Source: Apteryx mantelli (Eukaryota; Chordata; Aves; Apterygiformes; Apterygidae). From it: DNA of 64,000 bases. A program made the position numbers and the translations under genes. Under the pieces are notes generated by a model. The model saw nothing but the letters and a program-made list of their open reading frames with translations, made no database searches and had not been told where the DNA came from. The stretch lies in assembly GCF_036417845.1 (NCBI RefSeq), contig NC_089985.1:31888583-31952582 (forward strand). The letters are read 5' to 3'. Each line of letters begins with the position of its first letter. The first letter of the stretch is position 1. Below are positions 24,512 to 37,840 of the stretch, piece by piece.

Positions 24512-27500
24512 ATGGAGGCGCGCGTGGCGGAGCAGCTCCGCGGCGCCTTGGGCCAGCTCGGCTTCGAGGTGCACGCCTTCAAGGTACTGAAGTCACGCGG
24601 GCCCGCCGTGACGCCATCCGCCGTGACGCCATCCGCCGTGACGTCACCCGGAGGCGCGCCGAGGCGGCGCGAAGCGGGAGCCGCGGGATGCCGGGGAGGG
24701 CGCCCGGGGCAGGCGAGGCGGCCGTTATCGGCCGTTGGCGAGGCGCGGCACCGCCCCCCCGCCGCTGAGGCGCGCCGCCCTGGCAGAGGCGGCCAGTCTC
24801 CTCAGGGCGGCGCCGCTGCGAGTTCGCCCCGCTTGGCTTGTCCCGTGGGACGGCGCTTCGCCGCCGAGGCCGAGGCTCCCGCCCCTGGCGCTCCCCGGTG
24901 CCCGGCGGGCGGCGCCGAGGCCCCCGCCGGAGCAGCACAGGGTGCCCGGGGCCGCGCCGCGCTCCTCGCAGCGCCGGCGGCAGGTGGCGCTGCCTCCCCG
25001 GAGACGCGGGCGGGCGGGAGCGCCGCCGGGTGCCGCCGTCGCCCAGGGCCGGCTCGGAGATGCGGGGAGGTCTCTGCGCGACTGGGGGGGGCTGCAGGCT
25101 GCGACACGCGCGCTGCCACACGCCATTTCTTTGCGCAGAGGGAGTGCGGAAAGGAAGGCCTTTGCCTTAGGGAATCCGGAGCTCCCCTGGAGAGCCGACG
25201 GTCTGGGGGCCTGGGTTTGGAATAGCAGTTTGCTGGCTGGAGCTAGAAATGCTCCTAAGAAGCTGGGCTGCACTGCTGCTAATGTAGGTTGTTTAAATAA
25301 ATAAATTTAAAAAAAGGCATGAGATGTCTGTTTAGTCTGCCTGGTAAAGCTAGGTCAAGGTTACTGCTGCACAATTGCATACTGCTTCCCAGGGCTGTGC
25401 AGTGCCATGGTTTGCCCAGGTCCTAGTCTGTCATGGTCAGGAGAGTTAAATGAGAAGGATACTTATAGATTGACAGGGAATAGAGTCCCCTAAACAGGTT
25501 TAAAATTTAATCAAAATATGCAACCATGTCAATATTTAAATGCAGGCTACTTCATCTGTTTGTAAATGGCCTGCAGACACTCAGCTAGTTATGTCCACTG
25601 AAGGCGGCCTCTGCTTTGGACTGAGAGGCATACTCTTCCGTTGCCCCGTCTGTTTAACCTCTGTCACTCTGCTTCCCCCAAAACATGCGGGTTCCTTCCT
25701 CAGCCAGCCCTGAGAGAGCTATTCCCCCCATTGACCTAAAGGATTACTTCCGCTGTGCCAGTCAGCCCTTTTATTCTCTGGAGCTGGACAGATACATGCT
25801 ATAATCAATTAACCCCTTCCTTACCATTGCTTAATAGGCTTTTAAATCTCCTGTTCCATTATTAAATCAAACATTGGCTACTTCAGTGTCTCTTTAAGTT
25901 TTAATCCTCATACAGCCAGCCCAGGTGTATTGACTGGGAAATTAGCAAACCTTAGATTCACTTCTCAATTTTTTAACATCTCAATTCAGCATCTTAAACA
26001 AGAGTCACAAAACTGATTAAACTCTGGGGTTGATCTAAAAATGTATCTTTATAGATATGTAGATACATAGATAAGTTAGTTTTCACCGTATGTTTCCATA
26101 TGTGCAGGTCTGGCTGCTACTGTCTACTGTAAAGTCACTTTCAAATTCATTTCACTGTTAGAGGTGACCGATACTTTACAGTTTCAGACTATTAGAGGCA
26201 CATTACCTGACATATTTCTAAATATTAGACCTGATCTTTATGACATTCCAGGAGAGCAGAAGTTGTCAAAACCTTTTAAGAGACTGATTTATTATGGAAT
26301 ATATTAGTAATGGAGTGCTGGGGTTCTCAGCCATTACCTCTTGGTGCTTGGCAGTTGCTGGTTTGAGTCCTGTTCCCCTACTCATGTCTTCCTGCTGCCC
26401 TGGCTTGATCCCTCATTTCTGGACCGCATTATGATACATCCAGCCCTGAAAGTAAATTCTGAAATGTGGCTATGGCATAATCCATGCACTACCGTTGATG
26501 TTCTGCTGCAGGAGTCTATCACTGCTGGGAACTTCAAATCCTTCATTTTCACACATAAACATTTCCTGCTGAAGAAATAAGCCACACAACTTGTCATATG
26601 AGCAAAACAGAAGTACCAGTTTCTTTCTGGCTGAGGCAGAACAGCATTGTCTTGTTTAAACAAAAAGACAAAACACAAAATGTCTTTTTCCAGCTAAAGA
26701 GAGGCATCGCAAGAACATAAGGATCAACTAAACAACAGGGGGGGGAAAAAAAGGAAGGAACAAAAGCAGAACAGGATTCGGACTGAGGTTATTGGGGCTA
26801 ATAAGGGCATCCCTCTCAATTGCAGAACTCCAGAGAACAGCACTGTGCCAGGAATGACTTGAGATTCAATGGGATCTCCTAGAAAATCTTTACTTGGATG
26901 GGAGAAAAATTTCAGTGCATGTTGCTCTTTAGCTTTCTACTGTGTTAGCAAGATTGGCAATTGGATGCCCTTCCTGTACTTGACACATCTGATTTTGACT
27001 TATACCATTTCACTACGGTAAACTAGCTTCAGGGAGAAAAGGACTTTGGATATTTCAGCTCTTGACTTGAATTAATAATAAGCCATACTCCCATGGTTTA
27101 TTTCCCATGTGGTGTCCTGCAGTTAAAAACCCTTCAGCTCTTTTGGAAAGTTGGCTATTCAGAGAGAAGTCTGCTTTTCTGGTCTATATTTTCTGTGATT
27201 TTTTTTTTTGTTATAGGCAGGGGCATTTTTATGCAGGATTTTAATTCATAATAAATTTGTTTGCATCTGCTGGCACAACAGGTATTTGCCATGGAAGTGA
27301 GTTAAGTTAAAAATAAGTGATGGAGCTTTCAAAGGGACAGAAGGGCTGTGGGCTGGCCAAATCCTACTAAGATGTAGTACAAGCAGTAGGAACCTTGTCT
27401 AAATAACAATCCAAGTGAGAATCAGACACAACTGTAAAAGCTTTCTCTAAGCCGAAACATCTGATCTGCATTGGCAAGACTGGTTGCTGATACTTTTGTC

Positions 27501-29395
27501 TAAGGTTTCTGGGCAGAGTTGGATAAAGGGCAGTCTTCAGCTGAATGCAGTAGATCATCCTTATCTCTCACATCAAGGTACAGCTTCCAGAAACTGTAGA
27601 TCCCAGTATGCAAAGCTACTTGGTTTGAATGGAAGGAACTAGGTAGCTGCATATCTGGGTTGCAAATGAAGGTAGCTACACTGCTTTCGACTTTTTTTTT
27701 TTTTTTTTTTGTAGTTACTGCATGCCCTCTGGCAAAAGAGTGGTGACCCTGTTTTAATGGAAATTTGTTTGTCTTTGCCAAAGGTTGGATGGTACAATGC
27801 TGTTCTCCAGCCAGCCTTTCATCTCCCATACCCAGATGACACGCTGGCCTTCGTTGTCCTGAGCACGCCTTCAATGTTTGACAAAGCCCTTAAGCCTTTT
27901 GTGAATAAAGAACGGCTAAAAATAATCAGGGATCCCGTGGACCAGTGTGTTTCTCATCATTTATCATGTGTGAAGGAGGTAAGAGCCTTGAAATACTGGC
28001 TCCTTTTACTATTGTGGCATATAACCAGGTGGCTTGAGCAGGAGACAGAGCTCTCCTGGTTCCTGCCCTTGATCTTTAAAAGGGTAAAAGCATTATTCAT
28101 GATGCTAAATTCTTCCTAAGAGCATCAACAGGCTGTTGACCTGCATATTCTATCCCTTTGTCATTACAAAGTGTAGGTGTAGGGTGTGTAGGGTGCTTTA
28201 CAGTCACAGTTTGAAAAATCAAGGCTGCAAGATTACTGATAGGAGATTTCAGAAGCAGGATGTGGAAATCTGCAGGCTTACTTCCCACATGTGTGGTTTG
28301 CTAGTATTCAGCACTTCTCTAGTGGCAAATCTTTTTTCATGAGCCTGGGCTGATGTTTTTCCCCCCACCCCAGAAATTCCCTGACCAGAAGGTGGACATC
28401 ATCTGTGATTATGAGATCCTGCCAAACCGAAAGCCCAAGTTCTTGGCACAGACAGCTGCCCATGTTGCAGGAGCAGCATATTACTACCAGAGGAAGGACG
28501 TGAAGCTTGATCCTTGGGGAAAAAAGGTGAGACGAAAACACAATCTGGGAATCCTTGAAAAGCCATCAAATTGCAATCACTGAATTGTGCAACTGTTGTT
28601 TACTCACTAGTTCTTCCCGCAGGGAAATAGAAAGTCCCAATCACATATAGCTACATAAAGTGTTTCAGGCAGGAATCAGAAGCTTCCTAGATACTTTGGG
28701 GTGGTAGAGAAAAGAGTGAATGGAGAAGAGTGTCTTGATCTATTAATTTACTAGGTAAGAGAATAAAGTCAATGTAAAAGATGACTTGCTTATATACAGA
28801 ACACAGCTTGCGCTGTTGTTTATTTCTATGTTAGATTTTCAAAAAGAAACTTCTTCCCACATTACGGTGTGGTCTGTGTGTGGGCATAGGAAAATGGGAA
28901 TCAAATGCAATGCTTTGAGCCACATGGTCAGGAAAGTGCTTTCCTTCCTTGCCTGTAGAGTACTCCACCAGTGGGCTACGGGTGTGAGAAATTACATCAA
29001 AGCTCAGCATAATGGTTTGAACTCTCGCCATTACTAAAGACAAAATGAGATGTCCTAGCCCCCTTTTTTTTTTGTCCTTCCAGAAGATCTATGGCGTATG
29101 TATCCATCCCAAGTATGGCGGCTGGTTTGCTATCCGGGCTCTCCTCCTGTTCCCAGATATTCAGGTACCATTCCTGGAACAGTCTGCCCCTATTGACTGT
29201 GTGAGCACAGAGGAGAAAAGAATTGAGTTGCTGGAGCAGTTCAATTTCCACTGGCAGGACTGGCGCTACAGGGACATAATTGAAGTGAAGGAAAGGTACT
29301 CAGAGGAGCAGAAAGCCTACTTTGCCACTCCTCCAGCAGAGAGATTCAGACTGCTAGGCCTGCCAGGAGAAGGCCAGAGGAGCACATTTCACTGA
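24512..29395 (+). CDS. MMACHC: cobalamin trafficking protein CblC
   Basis: Four coding exons, 24512-24583, 27784-27978, 28374-28526 and 29084-29395, all joined in phase 0, give 243 residues plus TGA. The protein binds incoming cobalamin in the cytosol, removes its upper ligand (decyanation, glutathione-dependent dealkylation) and passes it on for methyl- and adenosylcobalamin synthesis. Family segments are clear: [13 protein letters not shown] and [14 protein letters not shown] in exon 2, [17 protein letters not shown] in exon 3, and [20 protein letters not shown] and [18 protein letters not shown] in exon 4. Exons 2 and 3 (195 and 153 nt) have the same lengths as in human. The C-terminus ends shortly after LLGLP, so it lacks most of the Pro/Ser-rich tail that brings the human protein to 282 residues. 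The N-terminal exon encodes 24 residues. The gene is driven from the promoter shared with CCDC163. Confidence 0.97.
24584..27783 (+). other. MMACHC: MMACHC intron 1
   Basis: The first 650 bp belong to the CpG island; the rest is AT-rich and shows no exon. It carries a T-run near 27691-27710 shortly before the exon 2 acceptor (GCCAAAG before GTTGGATGG). Confidence 0.7.
24605..24649. repeat. 15-bp tandem repeat with CRE half-sites and a full CRE
   Basis: Three adjacent 15-bp units in MMACHC intron 1, about 20 bp after the exon 1 donor: GCCGTGACGCCATCC twice (24605-24619, 24620-24634) and GCCGTGACGTCACCC (24635-24649). Each carries TGACG; the third makes the perfect palindromic cAMP response element TGACGTCA (24639-24646). 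Confidence 0.8.
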
Positions 29396-29815
29396 GCAGC
29401 ACGGTTTCCTGAAGGGGCAAGGTGTGAGCAAAGCGTAACTCACCAGCACCTTCTTTTCTGTGGTGCTGAGGAGGCAGATGTGCTGATACAGAGAGAGTGA
29501 ATCCGAGCAGCTGTGTACAGCATCTCAGCCCAAACATCAGCTTCATGGAACATGAGGGAGCATTGCATCATAGCACTACTGATCTGGAGGAAGGTGGGGG
29601 CAGTCTGTCTCATGCTGTTACTGATTTAATGTGTGTTTTTCGAGTCTGGTAAGATGCCCATTAGCCTTTGGCTGGGCAAAGTTCGGACATTTTTGCACTG
29701 GAAAACCCATGCTGCTAATTAGAAAAGTCATGCGTCTTCTTAAGAATTTTCTTTCCAAATGTTTTGTATTTATTCAGTGTAAGTAAAAAAATAAATTTTA
29801 AGTCATTGTACACTG
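29396..29815 (+). terminator. MMACHC: MMACHC 3' UTR and polyadenylation signal
   Basis: AATAAA at 29790-29795 lies about 395 bp after the stop codon and is followed by T-rich sequence. No other strong signal lies closer to the stop. Confidence 0.75.
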
Positions 29816-32800
29816 AAATAATTTTTCTTCGGTATGAATTCAGGGCAGATATTTTTTAGATGTGTCCAGCACTTTATCACACTGTGTCATAACTCTCCCT
29901 GGGGAACAAATGTTCAATCTTTTCAGTCTTGCCCTCCTCAGAAAAAAAGGTGTTCTGCATTCCTTCACCTGTAGTGAAGCTGGCTTAATTTAATTAAGAA
30001 ATCTCTTAATGTCTCCTCCCCTTAACCTCCAGAAGAAAATTCTCCAAAGAGATTGTTTCAGTAAGTAGCATAGTCCTGTACATGGAGCAGGACTGAGCAA
30101 AACATTGCTCAACAGCAGCCTCCTTTTTCAGGATAGTTATGAAAGAGAGAGTGACGGTACAAAGGTCACGGACTAAGTCTCATATATTTCCTTTACGCCG
30201 CGTGTCAGCTTTTCAGAGCAAGGTGAAGTCTTTAGGTCAATTTTAAGAACTTACCACTGTATAGAGCAGCCTATGTCTATGTGAGTAGAGTTTTAGTCAT
30301 ATTAAGCTGATTGACTGAAAAATAAAACTTCCATAACCTTTTGCTAAGGTAGGTGAGATTTGAATTTAAATAATTTCCAGTGTCGTGCCAGCTATACTGT
30401 GGTTCTACTACAACAGTTTCCTGTTGTACTTTCTGTTTTTGTATGAGAGAGACCATGAACTTGCACGCACACAAAAACCATTACATGAAACAGTCACATG
30501 CACAGATGACAAAGCAGAGGGAAAGAAAAAGAAGAGAAAATACGCATGATTTTCATGTTACTTGTATTGCTGGATAAGACATTTTCAGACAAAAATATAA
30601 CTTTCTCTTTTTAGATGACTGTAGATGACTTGTTTGACCAGAGCTCAAAATGGCACTGGGAATCAGGAATTAATTTACCTTAGAGCACTTTGAGGCTCAG
30701 GCTTCATGAAAATAATACATTATAATAAATTAAAATAATAGTTTGTGGAAGTTTTTGTACTTGACTGTGATGCACAGCTGCAGTTGCTAAGCACTTTCTT
30801 CCTTTTCTTGATATCAACATAATTATGCAAAAACACTCACTTTGCAGAACTGAGCCCTTTGTTTTTATTTTGTATTGTAGTTCTTCATACCTTTTAGAGA
30901 CCTAACACTAAGGTTACTCTCACACTAAGTCATTGCTTGATACGTTTTTTCCTAGTCTGTATTCTAAATCAGCAAAATCAAGATTCAGCATAAGTTTGTT
31001 TTTCTCTAAATTATGTAGTGAGCATGTGATCACTGGGCTTGTTCAGCCTACTTGCTGTTACAAAAAAAATCTGTGTTACTTTCCATGCTTTTGTTCACCA
31101 CATCTCACTAAGGCACATACCTGATTTACTGTGTGATAATGGTATTGTGATTTTTAATTTAAACAAAATAATTTAATTGTTTAAATTCCATTTTTTGGTA
31201 TAGAATTACTTCTGGTTGAAATGTTGGTTGGCCTTTTCAGAACTTTCCAACTGAACTGTAATTTAATGGGGACTTGAGTTAATGGTTTCATATTAGTAAC
31301 ATATACAAAATAATGATTCTGCTAGAAGGATACAGCATGGGATCAGATTTCTCTTTTTACATTACAATTTAAATTAAAATATTTTGATTTGGGAGATTTA
31401 TTTCTTATAAATGTTTAATATTTTGTTGTAGTTCATTCATTGAATAGATTGCTATTGCCACTTAATTTCAATGTTTGTAATTTATTTCTCTTTACACTGT
31501 ATTTTGGTTAATAAAATATACAAAGTTGTAAGTAATCTTGAGCACTGAGTATTTTTGTCTAAGCACTGCAATGAGTGAGAACTGATCATTGTGTTTTTAA
31601 CCTACTGAAAATAGTCAGCTACCAAAGATGCACAAAAAACAGCATCTGAAAACAGTAACAATAAAAGTTAGTGATCTTAGCAGAAGTTAGTAAATTATGA
31701 TGATAGGCAAATCTGTGTTACTGAAAAATGAAACAGGTCTAATAAATGTTTATCTTTACCAGGTTATTTGAGCAAGATTATTTTACAACAAGCACATAAC
31801 ACAGCACTTTCATTTTTTCCTCTTTGTTCTAGCAGTAACAAAAGATCTTAGATCCAGCCAATATAACTGGTATTTGAGGGGTGTTTTCCCTCAGTAACTT
31901 AAATGTAATACCTGTAATTATTGGAATTTTTATTTGCTAAAACATGCTTGTGAATATTGAGTCAGAATAAGGGCAAATCTGTGTTCTTTATGCTTCTGGT
32001 ACTACAGTTATGTCAGAGTGGAATAAAAATACCTCATAACATATCCAACCTTACTCCAGTAACTTTGGAGGGGATTGTATTGGTTCTTAATGTCCTTCTT
32101 TTAGCTAGGTCACTGAGCACCACAGTTACAGCTGGTAATTTTCTTTCCTTACTAGTTGGAGATACAGCATAATGGTCTTTGTCTTATAAAACTGAAGTTT
32201 GAGAACCCGTTTGAATTATCTCATCTCTTGGGACAAGACTAGACATAGTGAGGAATGGATCATTCTTGGATCATGAGGCATCATGAAGACATTCTTATTT
32301 TAGGCAGTTTCAAATTACAAGTAATTGCAAATACTTGAATGGATTTGCTAGTTCAAGCATCACATTTTATATTTTTAGATAAGTAAGTTTTTCCATAAAT
32401 CCTAATTTTTAAACATTTAATAAAGTATTTTTCCTTAATATAACCAGTAGGGTGAGTATTGAAGAGCAGAACACTAAAAAATTTAAGAGTTGCTTGAATT
32501 TTAACTCAGTTTTGACAAGACGCTCGGTATATTTCAAGTCAACAAAATATTCTACAGAGGATTAATATATTTGTAGTATTTGCATGCACACAAAATTTAT
32601 CATTCATACTTTTCTTCAGTGACACTTCCCTTTTTCTGACTTCACCATTAACCTTTAAAGAAGGAATTAAATTTTAATTAAGATAGCAAGTACTGATTAA
32701 ATGCAAAGCACTATCTAATCTGGTGACAAGCACTCCTCAGGATTATTATTCAAAAAGCAAAAGACAGATGAGGGCCTGATTTTTCTACCAGTTAAATCAA

Positions 32801-34116
32801 CTACTCTTGTCTTTGATCTCAGGGGTGCAAGAACTAATTTTTGATTGGGGTAGGGAGTTTGACAAAGGTATTTCCTAATGTCGCCTTATTTCCTTCTCCT
32901 AGAAAAAACTTTGTTTTTAACAGTCCTGTCTTGCACTAAACTGTGGAAACTAAAGATGGCTTGCTCTATAAATCAGTGCTAGTATGTGTCAGACAAAAAT
33001 ATGCAACCCTATGAGAGATGTGCATGCTTTAAATGTGTTAAACTGCCATCCCCTGGGTCAGAAGCATAACTTTAATCACTACAAATGTTCTTTTATTTAT
33101 ATGTGACCAAAATTATTGGTGCCTACTATTTAACATGGTCTAAATCAGTGAAAATGCACAATGACTTGACTTTGACTAAACATCTGAGTAAAGACTTCCA
33201 TATTTCTAAAAAAAGAAGAGATAGCTATTAATCAGTTCCATTGTGGTTATGAGCAATGAGTATATTTTAAAAAACTTGCTTTGAATACTGGTTTCAGAGG
33301 TAACAATTCCAAACTTCTTACTTTAAAGGCAAGTGGGTATTGTCATCGTCTGCAGTGGAGAGCCAGCTGCAACTTTGCAACCTTTACTTTTACAAATTCA
33401 TCTATCAAAAACTGACAAATGACTTCCTTGTTGTTATTTGTTAAGTTGGCTTCCTGTCATACCATATATCTTGTGAGAGATCATGAATTGTGTTTGCTTC
33501 AGAAAGCAAACAGAGCTCTTCCCTTCGGTTTCATGAGCTGAGAAGAGTTTTGGAGTAAAGCACATGTTTTTATAGCGTGGCAGGAAGCAGAAAGATCCAG
33601 GGAATAAAAATGATTTTTTCTTATTGCTTTGCTACAGAAAAACAGCACTTGGGAAAAAACAGAATTTCAGAGAGAAAAATGGGTGTGGCATTTTCTTTTC
33701 AATAACTGACACAATAATTGAAAATATGGTGGAAAACTTAACAAAAAGTGAAAATATAGAATGAGCAATAAGATACATAGTGGAATGTTTAAAACACCAG
33801 TGATGCATCACAATCCTTAAAAATGTGCTTATATAAGTGTATTTGATGTTGCTACTTCATCAAAAAAATACTGTCTTACACAATTGCCACTCCTTCATAC
33901 TAGCTCCATGGTACATTTCTAATTTTATGAGAATTTAGTTGTTTGTACATAATTTAGTGAGCAATTTCATTTGTAATAAATGCAGATATTTCGTTTTTCC
34001 AACACATTTTTAGGAAAATTTTAAAGAGAAGGTTTTTTTTTTTAATGTCTCCAAAGTTCTGGAAATCATATATCTCTACACTAGGGTGCCCCATTTTGTC
34101 TCCATTCTCTGTCTTT

Positions 34117-34132
34117 GGGGGGGGGGGGGGGG
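34117..34132. repeat. G16 homopolymer
   Basis: A run of 16 G. Similar runs are C14 at 39556-39569 and G13 at 60729-60741. Such runs can form quadruplexes and are often miscounted in assemblies. Confidence 0.9.
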
Positions 34133-34869
34133 AAGTCCAGGATGGGAGAATTCTGGTAGTTAATTTGAAGGGAGGAAAGGGGGAAATTTTCTGGGTCAAA
34201 AAATACCTTGCAGAATCTTACATTCATGCAGGATAATTAGCTTTTCTCTGAATGCATAAAAACTTTTACTCCTTGTAGGGGAATTAGCTACATTTTAAAT
34301 TCTAATTTCATATCACAACCTTTTTTTTCCAAGTAGTTGTTCTAACTAGTTTTCCTGAATCATTCACTGTTGCTTCAATCCTTTTTAACAGGCTCTTCTT
34401 CTGAAAAAATCAAACAGTACAGAAATAAAAACAAAAAGAAATTTACCTTGTGTTTGTGAAAAGTGCATTTGATTAAATGTTAACTTTGAATTACATTAAC
34501 TTTTATTAAATGTAGATTAAAGACTTTTCTTTTTTGACAAAGGACACCTAATCTCATTTGTCAGTGCAGATGCTTCAAAAATATGTTGCTATAGAACATG
34601 AAACATTAACTTACTGGGCTCAGAGTTCCTGAGGGCAGTGTAGATATAACCTGAAAGTCTTCATATACATATATATATATTTTATATATATAGGTACACA
34701 CACACACATAAAAATATACATACAAGGTCAAATAGTATCTTGCACAGGAACATTATAAACTCAGACACATGACCCATAACACACACCATGATTTAAGTTT
34801 CAGGTAAAAGAGCCAAATTTCACATTGAAGTCCAAACCTATCATCACTAGGTGTGTGAGAAGAGCTTAC

Positions 34870-34930
34870 CAAAGGCACACTGCTCGTGCAGGAACGCTGC
34901 CGACACTTCACAGCATGATGGCAACCTGTT
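34870..34930 (-). other. putative minus-strand exon B
   Basis: On the minus strand a 61-nt block lies between CTACAACAG and GTAAGC (donor context TTTG before GTAAGC). It has three CpGs in an otherwise CpG-poor desert. Read in the frame left by putative exon A it is open and gives NRLPSCCEVSAAFLHEQCAF plus one base. The acceptor has a weak pyrimidine tract. No family recognised. Confidence 0.25.
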
Positions 34931-37704
34931 CTGTTGTAGCCATATAAAGGTGTGCATTACAGATTAGTTGATGACAGTTGTTCGATCTGCACAGGCTTTG
35001 GCCTGTGAAGTCTTGATTCTACATAGACTATGAACATACTGTTCAATATTTATCAATACATTTCAGATCCTGTCTGTTCATATTCTAAAAAGGTGTTAGT
35101 AGAAATTGCGATATGTATTCAAAGTTGAATTTTGTAGGCATTTGTATTGTGTTCTTTACTAGCACTGATGGTGCTGTACCCATTAATAGTGTCTGTAATA
35201 TTATACTTCTAGATTCTGTGAGGTGCTTAAGTTATACCTATGTTAGAGGTGAAGACACTGACTAGAACCCAAGATAAATACAGACCTGTGGAGAGCCAAA
35301 GTAAAATCAGTTCTGACTGCACTCTAGAGGCAAAATCATGTTTTTCCTCTTTGTAAACTGCTAACAGTAAAAATAGAAGCTAATGTATTCATGATCAAAA
35401 AGATACTGGTTATTTCTGTCATTTCCTAGTTCAATGCTCTTTTTATATATGCCACTAATTTGTAATAAAAAGAGAGCGAGTAACAACTTTAACATACTTC
35501 CTGATGTCCAAATTTACTGCATTTCTACCAGTATACACTGGCCAGAGTTGTATAACTAGCCTATGGCTTCACACCCCTCCTGTGCAGTTCTCTTCTTTCT
35601 GCCTTTACAAAGTAGAATCAGGCAATCTGTTTTGTGCAAGTCCTCTGTACTTTATCTGAGTAGCAAGATACGTCAGAACTTGTATTTACACAGACTGTCA
35701 TTTAATATTGAACATCAGACTCTGAAAATTTCATAGAGGATATATATATATATATCTCATATATTTCAAACTATTAATATGATAAAATCCAAGTATTTTA
35801 ACAAAATCTCTACATGACTGTTGTTTTGATGTATAATATTTCTAAAAAGTAGAGTCATGGGGCTTCCGTAAACATATTTTCCTATCCAAAGTGCATAATT
35901 TCACAACAGTTGTGGGATATAAACTATTTGGTTTTGTTCTTTGAACTTCATTGATTTGCTGGGCAATTTATCAGATGAACTATTCATCCTAAAGATGTAT
36001 TAAAAAGGCTGGAGCACTAGTTAAGAAAATAGCACTTTTAAATTTTAATAATTTTTAGAGTATTTTTCAAATACACCAGGAAACTTTTTATAACAAAATG
36101 CTAAGTTTAATTTTTAAAAATGCCAGCATACTGCTACATGATGGGAGGTGTTGCACAGGTCAGAAAAAAAAAACTATGAGTTGCTTTGCTCTGTGAAAGT
36201 CAGAGCTGATGGAATTCCTTGGCACTCTATTTCCCTCTGTACATGTAGCTGAATATTAACAGCAGATTTCCTGGTGCTATATTTTACTATATTTTTCTTG
36301 TGTCTAAAAATAAATAGCCAATTATTAATTTTGAAATAACGTACACATACAATAGATGTACAAAATCTACTAAAGGTTACTATCTGTATGTCAAGTATTG
36401 AAAATCACATTCTATATATACACCATGATAAATATAAAACATAGAGTTTAAGTATGATGCACTATTTTGTTTTACACATACCATATAATAACTGTTTATG
36501 TTTTTGCACAAGCACTATTCTCTTCCAAAGCTAAATTGCAGATAGCTCAAAAAAACCCCCTTAATTTTAGGTAATAATCAAAGAACACAATGTGCAGCAG
36601 AATGACTTCCTTGCACTTTCACTCAGTCTTCAATAAGATCAGACAAATCAGTACCTAAAGCCATATTTGCAAAATTGCAGTGAACAGGAACTTTGCCATA
36701 TATTTTAAGAGGACAAGACCACACCTCCAGAGAGGTCATGTCAGGGCTATTTCACTACAGCTGTTTGAAATAAGTTTCAAAGATTGATATGAGCAATTAT
36801 ATTGACAGAGAGTTTGCTCTTGGTAACTAGACTACTACACGCAATTTTGAAACACTGTTTAATTACATACAGTTTTAACTGTTCTCACAAAGCAGATAAA
36901 AATCCCATCTATAGTGATATATCTAGAATAGATGCTTACACCAGAGTAATAAACTGGTGCAGTGTAGTTCAGCTCTCAAAAACAAGAATATGAATCCATT
37001 AAAGAATAGCCAATTTCTTTATCATGTTGTCAGCAGATGATTGCAAGTACATTTGTTTCCTTTGGCATTCTGCTTTTGAGGGGAATACAACAACATACAA
37101 ATGTCTATAAAGTCTGTAAAAGATAAATACTAGTATCTAAACTGATCCAAATATTCAGAGAATCTCTTAAGAATGAAACTTCATACACTTGCAAAATATG
37201 TTATTTTGCAAAGTAACAAGTAGCCAGTTATACAGAAGCTCAGTAATCACAACAATTAACTTACGATAAAGAGAAAGAAATAAGCAGGCAGTAATATTAT
37301 GTATTTTGGTTTCCCTTCATCTGACTATGCTAAAATATTCTAAAGTAATGAATACAAGGTTCTCTATAATAAGCACCTCTCTACATCTCTAACAAGCACC
37401 TGAACTAGAAAAGAGATGTGCAATCAATTACACGTAAGAAGATTCAGAATAACTTTCTTTCTAAATAGCATCTTCTATGCATCTTCATGGAAAAATCCCA
37501 CTAAGATACAATATTACAACAGCTATCATTCTTGTCACCAAAATTAAGAACGCTCATGTGTTTTTCCCTCACTGAGAAACATGGCACTCATCAATCATGG
37601 AAACAAAAACAGTTTATAACCACGATGTAAATACAATATGCATCTTGGTATATGATAAATGATGGCGTCACGATACTAGGAGGGATGAGAGCCTCAAACA
37701 ACAC

Positions 37705-37840
37705 CTGAATCAATGCCGAGCTTAAGCAAACAGACTCCTCTTGACTTGGAGACGTTCGGGTCTGACCAACAATTTTATGCCTCTCACACTCAGAGAGAAA
37801 ATGACAGTGTGGTAAACGTTCCCACGAATGCCTCACGTTA
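37705..37840 (-). other. putative minus-strand exon A
   Basis: On the minus strand a 136-nt block follows a strong acceptor (TTCTTTTTATTCCTTCTTTAG) and ends ATTCAG before GTGTTG. It has about seven CpGs, unlike its surroundings, and one frame is open throughout: 45 codons, including HCHFLSECERHKIVGQTRTS. It enters in phase 2 and leaves in phase 0. It lies 0.7 kb downstream, on the minus strand, of the solitary CpG island. I recognise no family; it could be coding or a long non-coding RNA exon. Confidence 0.3.

Larger units (their letters stand above)
23760..25230. promoter_or_regulatory. CpG island, bidirectional CCDC163/MMACHC promoter
   Basis: This dense CpG island holds both start codons (CCDC163 ATG 24170-24168 on minus, MMACHC ATG 24512-24514 on plus). 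No TATA box is evident. The 341 bp between the start codons must contain both transcription starts, so the genes very probably share one promoter. The long overlapping frames in the island on both strands are by-products of base composition. Confidence 0.85.

Noticed and set aside
24359-25225. 288-codon frame spanning the MMACHC promoter, exon 1 and intron
   Set aside because: It runs across a proven exon and splice donor in a different frame, in a CpG island where stop codons are rare; the product is a low-complexity Arg/Ala/Gly/Pro sequence.
33340-33376. Possible third minus-strand exon after 34.9 kb block
   Set aside because: The frame would continue and stop, but the acceptor has no pyrimidine tract; too weak to list as a feature.
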